Notes under the pieces: model-generated
Seen by the model: the letters and a program-made list of their open reading frames with translations, nothing else
Database searches by the model: none
What the model was told of the DNA's origin: nothing
Shown: positions 28,014 to 35,658 of the stretch, one piece after another
Numbering within the stretch: position 1 is the first letter of the stretch
How the letters are laid out: each line of letters begins with the position of its first letter
Translations under genes and position numbers: made by a program
Source of the DNA: Intestinimonas timonensis
GTDB lineage: Bacteria; Bacillota; Clostridia; Oscillospirales; Oscillospiraceae
NCBI RefSeq assembly: GCF_900626145.1
Contig: NZ_LR130817.1
Location: 1,021,562-1,085,561, forward strand
DNA length: 64,000 nt
Direction of reading: 5' to 3'

Positions 28014-29420
28014 ATGGAGCAAAGCAACGCATACAAAAAGGGGTTCATTCCATACGCATTGGCTGCTTTCTTGATTGGTATCGTGGGCGGTTTTTCTACG
28101 GTACTTGGTCCGTCCTTTGTGCAGGATATTGGAATTGCCTACAATAACACCACATGGACAGCACTGGCTCAGGCCATGTCCACCGCCGCCTGCGCTCCTA
28201 TTTTGGGAAAGGTGGGAGATGTTATCGGGCGCAAGACCACACTTCTTGCTGGGATCGCTGTGTTTACATTGGGAAATATTCTGTCGGCACTGTCAAACTC
28301 CCTTGTATTTATGATGGTGGCCCGGTTCGTGGTTGGCATCGGCACTGCCGCCATGACGCCCGTGATCATGGCTTATATTGTCACAGAGTTTCCGCAAAAT
28401 CAGGCAGCGAAGGGGTTTTCCTTGTATATGCTGATCTCCAGCGCGTCCGTTATTCTTGGGCCGACACTGGGCGGTCTTATTATCGCTGCCTATGGCTGGC
28501 GTGCTATGCTGTGGGTATGTGTGGCCATCTGCACCATCACTTTTATCGCCTGTGCATTGACGATCGGGAAGCAGGACTCCCAGAGACGGCCATTGCAAAA
28601 CTTTGATGGGGGCGGTGCAGTGCTGGTACTGATCTTCTTTAGTCTGGTACTGTGCATTCCGCCCTTCGGACAGAACTTTGGCTGGATATCAAAAGCATTC
28701 TTGGGTGTGCTGATTGCTGCCATCATCAGCTTGGCGGGTTTGATCACAGCCGAAAGAAAAGCAAAGAATCCCATCCTGCCCGGCAGATTTATGTTACGAA
28801 GCGCTTTTGTGCTCAGCGTCCTTGCGCTGTTTCTGACACAGGGACTGATGCAGGCAAACATGACCAACACCATCGTTTTCGTAAATTATACGCAGCCGGA
28901 CAACACCGCGGTCTCCGGCTATGCCATCTCTGTGATGTATGTGGGAATGTCGCTGGGTGCCGTGCTTTTGGGGCCGCTGGCAGACCGGTTTGAACCAAAG
29001 CGCGTACTGATCGGCTCACTGCTACTGACAGGCATCGGCTGCGGGATCTTATTTTTCTTCTCGGAAGCAACCTCCATCCTGCTGCTGATGGCATCTTTGG
29101 GTATTCTCGGTTTTGGCCTGGGTGGAAACGGAACGATATTCATGAAAGTAGCACTGTCCGGGCTGTCTCCACAGGAAGCCGGTGCAGGCACCGGAACCTA
29201 CGGGCTGTTCCGGGATCTGGCTGCGCCCTTTGGCGTGGCGGTATTCGTCCCGTTGTTTACCAATCAGATCACCGGTCTGATCGCAGGCGGGGCAACCGGG
29301 GCGGATGCCGCCGTCCAATCCATTCACTCCTTGGCAATTGCGGAGCTGATATGCATCGCTTCCGGCATCGCTGCCGTATTCTTTTTGCCTAAGATTCGTA
29401 GCAGAGGAGAAACGATATGA
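28014..29420 (+). CDS. MFS transporter, BaiG/EmrB-like
   Basis: 468-aa major facilitator with about 14 membrane segments. MFS signatures GKVGDVIGRKTTLLAG after TM2 and the long-loop GPTLGGLIIAAYGWRAMLWV of the DHA2 branch are visible. From memory, the stretches ALAAFLIGIVGGFSTVLGP and LTQGLMQANMTNTIVFVNY, and the last third, resemble the bile-acid uptake permease BaiG of Clostridium scindens, but a drug/H+ antiporter cannot be excluded. AAAAGGAGTG precedes the ATG. It overlaps the SDR gene by 4 bp, so the substrate is probably what the dehydrogenase acts on. Confidence 0.8.
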   Translation: MEQSNAYKKGFIPYALAAFLIGIVGGFSTVLGPSFVQDIGIAYNNTTWTALAQAMSTAACAPILGKVGDVIGRKTTLLAGIAVFTLGNILSALSNSLVFMMVARFVVGIGTAAMTPVIMAYIVTEFPQNQAAKGFSLYMLISSASVILGPTLGGLIIAAYGWRAMLWVCVAICTITFIACALTIGKQDSQRRPLQNFDGGGAVLVLIFFSLVLCIPPFGQNFGWISKAFLGVLIAAIISLAGLITAERKAKNPILPGRFMLRSAFVLSVLALFLTQGLMQANMTNTIVFVNYTQPDNTAVSGYAISVMYVGMSLGAVLLGPLADRFEPKRVLIGSLLLTGIGCGILFFFSEATSILLLMASLGILGFGLGGNGTIFMKVALSGLSPQEAGAGTGTYGLFRDLAAPFGVAVFVPLFTNQITGLIAGGATGADAAVQSIHSLAIAELICIASGIAAVFFLPKIRSRGETI

Positions 29421-30214
29421 GATTAAAAAACAAGATCGTATTAGTCACCGCATCCACCCGGGGTATCGGCCTTGCCTGTGCGAAGGCCTGCGCAAAGGAA
29501 GGTGCCATTGTTTATATGGCGGCCAGAAATCTGGAACGGGCACAAAAAATCGCAGATGATCTGAACGCGCAAGGCTGCAATGTGCAATGCGTATTCAACA
29601 ATGCGATGCAACCGGAAACCTTTCTTTCTATGGTGGAAGATGTGGTGAACGATGCGGGCGGTATCGACGTGCTGGTCAACAATTTCGGCACCTCCAACCC
29701 CGGTAAGGATCTGGATTTTTCAAATACCGAACCTTCTGCATTTTTGGATACCATCAACCTGAACCTGCGAAGCGTCTTTATGGCCAGTCAGGCTGCGGCA
29801 AAGCATATGGCAGCAAAGCAAGGCGGCAGCATTATCAACATTTCCTCAGTAGGCGGCATCGTCCCGGACATTTCTCAGGTGGCTTACGGAACCAGCAAGG
29901 CGGCGATCAACTATCTGACCAAGCTGATCGCAGTCCATGAAGCAAAAAATAAAATTCGTTGTAATGCGGTGTTGCCGGGAATGACTGCAACAGAAGCAGT
30001 GGAGAAAAACCTGACAGAGGAATTCCGGAGCCTGTTTTTGCGGCATATTCCCCTTGGCCGGATGGGACTGCCGAAGGAAATCGCGGCGGCGGTAGTGTAT
30101 CTGGCAAGTGACGAAGCCGCCTATATCACCGGCCAGATCCTGACCGTGTCCGGCGGCTTCGGTCTGGCGACCCCGGTGTATGGGGACCTGTCCGACAAAA
30201 AGCTCCGGCGGTAA
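29417..30214 (+). CDS. SDR oxidoreductase resembling 7alpha-hydroxysteroid dehydrogenase
   Basis: 265-aa classical short-chain dehydrogenase. Cofactor loop VTASTRGIG (10-18), NNFG (88-91), N115, the S143/S144 pair in INISSVGG, catalytic Y157 and K161 in AYGTSKAAIN. VVLVTASTRGIG-type start, VPDISQVAYGTSK, KIRCNAVLPGMTATEAV and the end SGGFGLATPVYGD are the text I associate with clostridial 7alpha-HSDHs rather than with FabG. Expected reaction: NAD(P)-dependent oxidation of the 7alpha-hydroxyl of bile acids, or a related sterol-type alcohol. It is translationally coupled to the MFS gene. Confidence 0.8.
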   Translation: MRLKNKIVLVTASTRGIGLACAKACAKEGAIVYMAARNLERAQKIADDLNAQGCNVQCVFNNAMQPETFLSMVEDVVNDAGGIDVLVNNFGTSNPGKDLDFSNTEPSAFLDTINLNLRSVFMASQAAAKHMAAKQGGSIINISSVGGIVPDISQVAYGTSKAAINYLTKLIAVHEAKNKIRCNAVLPGMTATEAVEKNLTEEFRSLFLRHIPLGRMGLPKEIAAAVVYLASDEAAYITGQILTVSGGFGLATPVYGDLSDKKLRR

Positions 30215-30540
30215 ATCAGACAGCTGTTGCCGTGGTTTATTCTTTGATTAGGCATAGCACCGCCTGCGGTGCCCTTGCGAAGAAACAGTTGACGAACAGG
30301 CCGAACAGAGTTACCATTGACCCACAGATACCACTCGAGCCTCGCCGGGCGTTCCGGCGAGGCTCGCTGCATGACCACAACACCCACCACAGACGCTTCC
30401 GGGATACGCGGAACATTGTGGTTAGGAGAGGTCTAAAGATGAAATGAAAGTGAGAAAAAACCACTTAAAATAGTTAAAAACCAGTATAAATCACACGCTC
30501 TGGCTCGTTCGCGTCCGAGAGGTCGTGGGTTCGAATCCCA
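30215..30540. other. Non-coding gap with a terminator hairpin and a tRNA-like 3' remnant
   Basis: CGAGCCTCGCCGG / CCGGCGAGGCTCG (30336-30366) form a strong hairpin that may end the MFS-SDR transcript although no T-tract follows. At about 30520-30540 the text GTGGGTTCGAATCCCA reads like the T-arm of a tRNA, cut off by IS66 copy C before any acceptor stem. The 5' half does not fold as a complete tRNA. No gene seen in between. Confidence 0.5.
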
Positions 30541-30615
30541 GTAACCGTCAAATCTCCCTGCGCATAAAAAGGCCGCCATCTCAGTACCTGTGCATTGAGA
30601 TGGCGGCCTGCAGTT

Positions 30616-32196
30616 CTAATATGATTTAGGACTTCTGCATTCCTGGGGCGCGTTCACCGGGAGGAAAGATTCCGCCCAGACTTCATCCGTCCGGCTCAGG
30701 CCAGGTGCATGGTTAAGGAGCCAAACCAGGTAGCGGTAGGGATCCAGGTCGTTCTCCTTTGCGGTCTCAATCAGGCTGTAGATCACAGCGCTGGACTGGG
30801 CGCCGGCCGGGGTGTTGGAAAAGAGCCAGTTCTTCCGGCCCATGACGAATGGCTTAATGCTGCGCTCGGCACGGTTGTTGGAGAGTTCCAGCCTGCCGTC
30901 CTCCAGATAGCGTACCAGATAGGGCCACTGCTCCCGCAGATAGTGCAGCGCCTTGCCCAAGGCGGACTTGGGCGCCGTCTTGGCGCTGGTCTCATTTGCC
31001 CATGCCAACAGAGCGTCCAGAACCGGTTTCTCCAGTTCCAGCCGCTTGGTATAGCGCTCTTCCGGCGTCAGTTCCACGAGAGCCTGCTCCAACTGAAACA
31101 GCCTGGTGCAGTAACACTCGCCGGTGGCCGCCAGAGATTCCTGCCGTTTCTCTTTGGGCAGCGTTTGCAGCGCCTCGTCAAATTTTCGCCTGGCATGAGC
31201 CCAGCAGCCCACCACCCGGATGTTCTCCGGCAGCTTGTGGTAGCCCTGGTAGCCGTCCGCGTGCAGCCAGCCGGAAAAGTCCTTGAGGAAGGCCGCCGCG
31301 TGCTCCGCCTTCCGGCTGGTCTGGTACTCATACAGGACAATGGGATACTCGGCGCAGCCGCTGGTCCGGTAGACCCACATATAGGACTTGCTTGTAGAAG
31401 TCCTGCCCGGTTCCTTCAGCACCTGCAGCGTGGTCTCATCCCCGTGCAGCACGGTTTCCCGGCACAGCTGCCGGTGCAGGGCGTCATACACCGGCCGCAG
31501 CCAGGTGTCCGAGGCCTGCAGGATCCAGTTGGCCATCGTCTGCCGGGACAGCTTCAGCCCCTGCCGCTGGAACTCCTGCTCCAGACGGTACAGTGGCGCG
31601 TACATGACAAACTTCTGCGTCATGATATGGGCTACCGCCTCTGGTGAGGCGAAGCTGCCTGGGCAGAGCGTCGGCTGTTTGGGTGTTTTCCGGAGATTGC
31701 CTTCGCCTGTTTCCGCCTCGCACTGCTTGCAGGCGTAGGTGTAGTACACATCCTCCCGGATCCAGAACCGGGCCGGCTCCATCTTCAGGCTCCGGTGCAC
31801 CTCTTTCCCAATCTCCTCCATCACGGCACCGCAGGTATCACAGGTGCGCTCTTCTTCGCAAAGGCGGTGCTCCACCACTTCCGTAGGGGTTCCCTCCGGC
31901 ACGATATCCAGTACATTGCCGCTGTGCCGCTTGCGGGCATGGGCCTTCACCGCCACCTGTTCCGCTGTGGCATTTTTCGTCCCATAGGCGTAGGCCTCCG
32001 CCTCATTTGCCATGAGAGACAGTTGGTCCATTAGGCCCTCCTGGAGCCGCTCTGAGGATGTGCCAAACTGCCGTTTTTTTGCAAGACCAAGCTGCTCCAG
32101 AAGCCATTGGTTCTGGAGCTTCAATTCTTCATATTCCGCCCGTGAGATGGTCACCATTTCCGGGGTGCTTGCGGCAGTCTTCTTCTCGTTTTCCAT
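30616..32196 (-). CDS. tnpC: IS66 transposase TnpC (copy C)
   Basis: 526 aa, full length, with the same zinc-binding and DDE blocks as the other copies. The start is ATG 32196 (MENEKKTAAST), matching copies A and B; an in-frame start at 32241 has no support in the other copies. Confidence 0.92.
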   Translation of the reverse strand: MENEKKTAASTPEMVTISRAEYEELKLQNQWLLEQLGLAKKRQFGTSSERLQEGLMDQLSLMANEAEAYAYGTKNATAEQVAVKAHARKRHSGNVLDIVPEGTPTEVVEHRLCEEERTCDTCGAVMEEIGKEVHRSLKMEPARFWIREDVYYTYACKQCEAETGEGNLRKTPKQPTLCPGSFASPEAVAHIMTQKFVMYAPLYRLEQEFQRQGLKLSRQTMANWILQASDTWLRPVYDALHRQLCRETVLHGDETTLQVLKEPGRTSTSKSYMWVYRTSGCAEYPIVLYEYQTSRKAEHAAAFLKDFSGWLHADGYQGYHKLPENIRVVGCWAHARRKFDEALQTLPKEKRQESLAATGECYCTRLFQLEQALVELTPEERYTKRLELEKPVLDALLAWANETSAKTAPKSALGKALHYLREQWPYLVRYLEDGRLELSNNRAERSIKPFVMGRKNWLFSNTPAGAQSSAVIYSLIETAKENDLDPYRYLVWLLNHAPGLSRTDEVWAESFLPVNAPQECRSPKSY

Positions 32197-32253
32197 GAGA
32201 AAATGATACCACAAAACGGGACAAAAAACCAGTGTTTTCAATGCTTTCCGGTA

Positions 32254-32610
32254 TTATATTGCGCTCAGACCGCTCACTGCTTTGTTTGCCTTCGGCTGCT
32301 CTGTCTTCAGCCCCTCCATCAGCCAGCGGTACTGTTGAGGTGTTAAGGCCTGCACTTCCTCCGTGCTCCGAGGCCATTGAAAACTGCCGCTCTCCAGGCG
32401 CTTATACAGCAGTAAAAAGCCGTCTCCCTCCCAGTACAGCGCCTTGAGCCGGTCCCGCCGCCGCCCGCAGAAGAGAAACAGCGCCCGCTGAAACGGGTCC
32501 ATCTGGAACTGGCTCTTTACCAGAGTGGCCAGTCCATCAATGCCCCGCCGCAGGTCTGTGTATCCGCAGGCGATGTACACCGGACAGCTGCAACTAAAAT
32601 CGTTCAGCAT
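32254..32610 (-). CDS. tnpB: IS66 accessory protein TnpB (copy C)
   Basis: 118 aa, same sequence type as copy B (ATLVKSQFQMDPFQ). Its start codon is the point where sequence identity with copies A and B stops. Confidence 0.92.
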   Translation of the reverse strand: MLNDFSCSCPVYIACGYTDLRRGIDGLATLVKSQFQMDPFQRALFLFCGRRRDRLKALYWEGDGFLLLYKRLESGSFQWPRSTEEVQALTPQQYRWLMEGLKTEQPKANKAVSGLSAI

Positions 32611-32945
32611 GACTTTGCTGCCCGGAGGATCGCCAGCAGTGTGGCCTCATCCGCTCCCCCATAGACCTGGATCCGCACACCGCTTACCTCCATAGCGGCT
32701 ACGATATGCCCGGAGAGCTGGGAACGCTCCATGATTGGCGCCTCTGCAAAGGTTACCTCCTGGACTTCTTTCAGGGCCTGGAACACCTTCCTCTGCCAGG
32801 AGAAATAGGTGGATACCGCGATTCCATTCTCCTGGCACCATTGGCCTACCGACAGCCCACTGCTCCGGCAGGCCTCCACACGCCGGCTCCATTCCACCAA
32901 CCGCTGTTGTTGATTGGCTCTCTGTAAACTTGCTGCCTTCTCCAT
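32604..32945 (-). CDS. tnpA: IS66 accessory protein TnpA, divergent lineage (copy C)
   Basis: 113 aa with a helix-turn-helix (LSVGQWCQENGIAVSTYFSWQRK), the same position and overlap with tnpB as in other IS66 elements, but otherwise unlike the TnpA of copies A/B. It is a cassette swap rather than drift. Confidence 0.85.
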   Translation of the reverse strand: MEKAASLQRANQQQRLVEWSRRVEACRSSGLSVGQWCQENGIAVSTYFSWQRKVFQALKEVQEVTFAEAPIMERSQLSGHIVAAMEVSGVRIQVYGGADEATLLAILRAAKSC

Positions 32946-33012
32946 GTCTGCACCTCACTATCTTGGAGTCTGGGACACTCTCTGGTACTACTTGGTACTA
33001 CCATGCACTTCC

Positions 33013-33827
33013 TCAGACTCTTATAGTTTGGCAGAGGCATTTTACCCTGACAAGCCGCCGACTGTTTTTACGCTTACCCAGAGAGTGTCCAAGCTGTACC
33101 ACATCGTCCACAAGACAAACAGCACCACGGGGATCAACAGCAGAGCCGGAGACAGGCGCGGAAACTCCAGACTGGGCAGGCTGATCCTGGGCAGAGAAAA
33201 ACGCTTCTCTTTCTGCTTCCCAGCCTGTTCGGCCATCTGCTCCAGATGCTTCACCGCTTTCAGCAGTTCGTCCATCTGTGCCTTTGTCGGGAGCTGCGCC
33301 AGCAACTCGCTGGCCTTCTTCATCAGCCCAGTCTGCTTCTCCGCATGGTACCCCAGTGTGTAGAGATAGTCTATCAGTTCCTCCCATTCCTCTTTCGTGG
33401 GATGCACTTCGGGAGGAGTCCGCTCGTGCATCGTCGGCTGCGGTGTGCTCTGCACAGTCTGCGCGGGACGGTTCTTCTCTAACAGCTCGTCCATGGATAA
33501 TCTCTTGTCTGATCCTGAATTCATATTCCATATTCTCCTTCAGATATTTGTCACCGAACAGCAGGCGGTCACGGCACTGCCAGCCGCTGGGTGTAGTGTA
33601 GGTGATGTTCCGCCGGGACTTCTCCCAGCGTATTTTGTAGCCCTCGCTCTCCATCAGTGCAATGAATTCATCACGGTTGGAGGCGTGGCGCATGCAGTCA
33701 TTGATGACATTCATGAGATGCAGCTTCTTGCTCCGACCACGAGCCGCCGTGTGATATTCCCCGACGGTCATAGTCTTTGATTTCCGCTTCTGCTCCCTGG
33801 GTTGAAACACAGGGAGATGATCGCCAT
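33013..33827 (-). pseudogene. Relaxase gene with its catalytic domain deleted
   Basis: The start codon remains 2 bp after mobC (ATGGCGATC), but after four codons the sequence jumps, in another phase, to the distal part of a mobilisation relaxase: KTMTVGEYHTAARGR, KKLHLMNVINDCMRHASNRD, YTTPSGWQCRDRLLFGD. The Tyr and HxH-type catalytic region of ~230 residues is absent. The C-terminal low-complexity end is the antiphase reading of the nested mobB-like gene. No DNA nicking is expected. Confidence 0.75.
33042..33524 (-). CDS. MobB-like mobilisation protein
   Basis: 160 aa. Acidic/helical N-terminal half (HPTKEEWEELIDYLYTLG, KAQMDELLKAVKHLEQM) and one membrane segment near the end (LSPALLLIPVVLFVLWTMWY). 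It is encoded inside the 3' part of the relaxase frame in a different phase, the nested arrangement known for mobA/mobB pairs. It probably anchors the relaxosome at the membrane, if still used. Confidence 0.65.
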   Translation of the reverse strand: MNSGSDKRLSMDELLEKNRPAQTVQSTPQPTMHERTPPEVHPTKEEWEELIDYLYTLGYHAEKQTGLMKKASELLAQLPTKAQMDELLKAVKHLEQMAEQAGKQKEKRFSLPRISLPSLEFPRLSPALLLIPVVLFVLWTMWYSLDTLWVSVKTVGGLSG

Positions 33828-33829
33828 AG

Positions 33830-34141
33830 TCACCACTGCTTTCGTTCCAGGATCAACCGGACTGCTGCGCAGAGTTCAGAGAACGTCTGACGCACACTTT
33901 CCAGATCGATCACGGTCACTCGTCCCATATGCGCCAGGGTGACGAGATGGTTCAGATTTCTGCCGATGGACTTCAGATCCTTCAGCACATCTTTCAGTCC
34001 ATCAATGACCACGACTTGCTTACCCGAACAGCAGGCGGTCACATAATCACTCATGGACATACCGGACTGCTTCGCCAGTTCTTTGATGGCCTCCCGGTCT
34101 TCAGATGCCATGCGTGTGCTGAATTTGGTATCCTTTTTCAT
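33830..34141 (-). CDS. mobC: Mobilisation protein MobC
   Basis: 103-aa accessory relaxosome protein. Ribbon-helix-helix-like N-terminus (KFSTRMASEDREAIKELAKQSGMSMSDYV) and the MobC end LKSIGRNLNHLVTLAHMGRV...FSELCAAVRLIL. Start at 34141 behind TGGAGGAAACA; a longer frame would run through the upstream repeat. It normally opens oriT for the relaxase, which here is destroyed. Confidence 0.85.
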   Translation of the reverse strand: MKKDTKFSTRMASEDREAIKELAKQSGMSMSDYVTACCSGKQVVVIDGLKDVLKDLKSIGRNLNHLVTLAHMGRVTVIDLESVRQTFSELCAAVRLILERKQW

Positions 34142-34162
34142 ATTGTTTCCTCCAGTCTTTTG

Positions 34163-34192
34163 TAAAAATGGGGTGTGGGGCAACGCCCCACA
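34163..34192 (-). terminator. Hairpin with T-tract upstream of mobC
   Basis: TGTGGGGC / GCCCCACA with loop GTT on the minus strand, then CCCATTTTTAC. It would stop transcription arriving from the RepA-like gene and the repeat, so mobC either has its own promoter or depends on read-through. Confidence 0.6.
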
Positions 34193-34249
34193 AACAGGCG
34201 GAAGGCAGGGCAGCGGCGTTGTCGCAGACCAGACAAACGCGATGCTGGC

Positions 34250-34361
34250 CGTCGTCGGCACAAGCTGCATATCACTCGTTTCCGCCGCCGACGGCGAAAA
34301 CTCGCTCATTCCGCTGCGCCTCCTCTTCATTCGCAACCCACTTTGTTGGGCTTGCGAATGA
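34250..34361. repeat. Palindromic dispersed repeat, copy 2
   Basis: Same plan as the block inside rnpB: CGTCGTCGGC at the left, a GCCG/CGGC hairpin, the 20-bp centre CTCGCTCATTCCGCTGCGCC at 34301-34320, then a hairpin ATTCGCAA/TTGCGAAT (34329-34360). It lies between mobC and the RepA-like gene. The rest of 34193-34465 holds no gene I can support. Confidence 0.8.
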
Positions 34362-34465
34362 TTTTACGGGAGTTTTCTTGAGGGGTGATGTCTCCGCCGA
34401 ACCCCTGCGTTTTGCACTTCGGACACAAGCGGCCCAAAACGGCGTTTCTTTTCTCCTTCGGGAGT

Positions 34466-35539
34466 TCACTCGCCATGGCTGGAAGCCTCCAGCAAATCGC
34501 CGCACAGCGCCCCGACAGGGTCAACAGGGTCGACCGCTGGGGCAGCCTGTGCATCGTCACTATCGGCACGGTGCAGCTCGATAAGCCGCTTTCCGTTGCT
34601 GCGGCGCACCACACCGGAAATGCCGATTTTGCTTAGTGCGTCAAGGTTTTGCAGGATCAGCCGGGATACTTTCTTGGGAGTGATGCGCTCCATGCCAGCA
34701 GGGTCGATCTTCTCAGACAGCTCCGTGGGAGTTCCGATAAATTCTGTGCGGCCGCGCATCAGTTCAGAGATGAGATAGACGATGCGGTCGCCCAGCAGCT
34801 CCGGCTGTGTTCTGCTGTCTGCTACCATCTCCCACACGTTTTCGCCGTTGCGCTCCAGTGTAAGTTCCCGGTACTCAATGTCACGACCGATGCAGGATAG
34901 CTTCGCCTTGCCGCTGCCGCGCCGTTCCTCCACCAGTGTAAAACTGGAATCCACCGCACCGCTGATGTCCGTGGTACCGGAGATGCGGCTGAACACATCG
35001 TCAGCAGTCTCCTTACGCAGGTGGTGGATGAGCAGGATGGCGATGCCGTGAGCATCTGCGATCCGTTTCAGCGCAGAGAGGTCACAGTAGTCATTGGCGT
35101 AGGTGTTGTCGTAGTTGGTACCACGGATCATCTGCAGCGTGTCGATGATGACCAGTACCGTGTCGGGGTGTTCGGTGAGGAAGGTGCAGAGCTGCTCCTC
35201 CAGTCCCTTACCCAGGATGTCACTCTGGGTAGTGAAGTGGACATTGGCGGGAGCGTCCTCCGTGATCTCAAACAGGCGGTTCTGGATGCGGAGGGTAGAA
35301 TCTTCCAGACAGAGGTAGAGGGTAGTGCCCTGCTTCACCGGCATCCCCCAGACGGGTTCGTCCTTCGCCACCATGACGGAGAGCCACAGCGCCAGCCAGG
35401 ACTTGCCCACCTTGGGAGAACCCGCGAGGATGTGCAGTCCCTGTGACAGCAGCGTGTCCACCACGAAGTTCAGCGGCTTGAGCGGAAGGCTCATCAGGCT
35501 CTCGCCGTCGATGGTTTGCAGCGGTGTTGGTTTGTTCAT
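34466..35539 (-). CDS. RepA-like AAA ATPase/helicase of the element
   Basis: 357 aa. RecA-fold hexameric helicase type (AAA_25). Walker A GSPKVGKSW at about residue 41, Walker B-like VLVIIDTLQMI, and LLIHHLRK, as in plasmid RepA/DnaB-like replicative helicases. The C-terminal ~120 residues contain a winged-helix-like segment. Start ATG 35539 behind AAAGGAGG. Common in IMEs for autonomous replication after excision. Divergent from the RdRp-like gene. Confidence 0.8.
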   Translation of the reverse strand: MNKPTPLQTIDGESLMSLPLKPLNFVVDTLLSQGLHILAGSPKVGKSWLALWLSVMVAKDEPVWGMPVKQGTTLYLCLEDSTLRIQNRLFEITEDAPANVHFTTQSDILGKGLEEQLCTFLTEHPDTVLVIIDTLQMIRGTNYDNTYANDYCDLSALKRIADAHGIAILLIHHLRKETADDVFSRISGTTDISGAVDSSFTLVEERRGSGKAKLSCIGRDIEYRELTLERNGENVWEMVADSRTQPELLGDRIVYLISELMRGRTEFIGTPTELSEKIDPAGMERITPKKVSRLILQNLDALSKIGISGVVRRSNGKRLIELHRADSDDAQAAPAVDPVDPVGALCGDLLEASSHGE

Positions 35540-35610
35540 AAACGAAACCTCCTTTTCAAATTTTGAATACAAAAGCTCCTGCATCAAAAAAGGTGGGAGC
35601 AGTATTCATT

Positions 35611-35638
35611 TTGCATTTGAAAAGGTTTGTGATATACT
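35611..35638 (+). promoter_or_regulatory. Probable promoter of the RdRp-like operon
   Basis: TTGCAT (35611-35616), 16-bp spacer, TATACT (35633-35638), about 20 bp before the start codon, in the 120-bp divergent gap with the RepA-like gene. GGAGG lies at 35649-35653. Confidence 0.5.
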
Positions 35639-35658
35639 CAAAACGGACGGAGGTGTGT

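Larger units (their letters stand above)
30541..32960 (-). mobile_element. IS66-family insertion sequence, copy C (mosaic)
   Basis: The left end GTAACCGTCAAATCTCCC at 30541 is identical to copy A, and tnpC and tnpB are near-identical to A/B. From the tnpB start codon onward the sequence switches abruptly to a different tnpA lineage. The right terminal repeat TTTGACGGTTAC of A/B is absent; the end lies somewhere between 32950 and 33040. Confidence 0.8.

Noticed and set aside
30490..30540. Complete tRNA gene
   Set aside because: Only a T-arm-like 3' half is present. No acceptor or D-arm pairing is found and IS66 replaces the 3' end.
33013..33810. A functional relaxase starting at 33810
   Set aside because: It lacks the catalytic N-terminal domain and begins after a deletion junction next to mobC; its distal part is the antiphase reading of the nested mobB-like gene.
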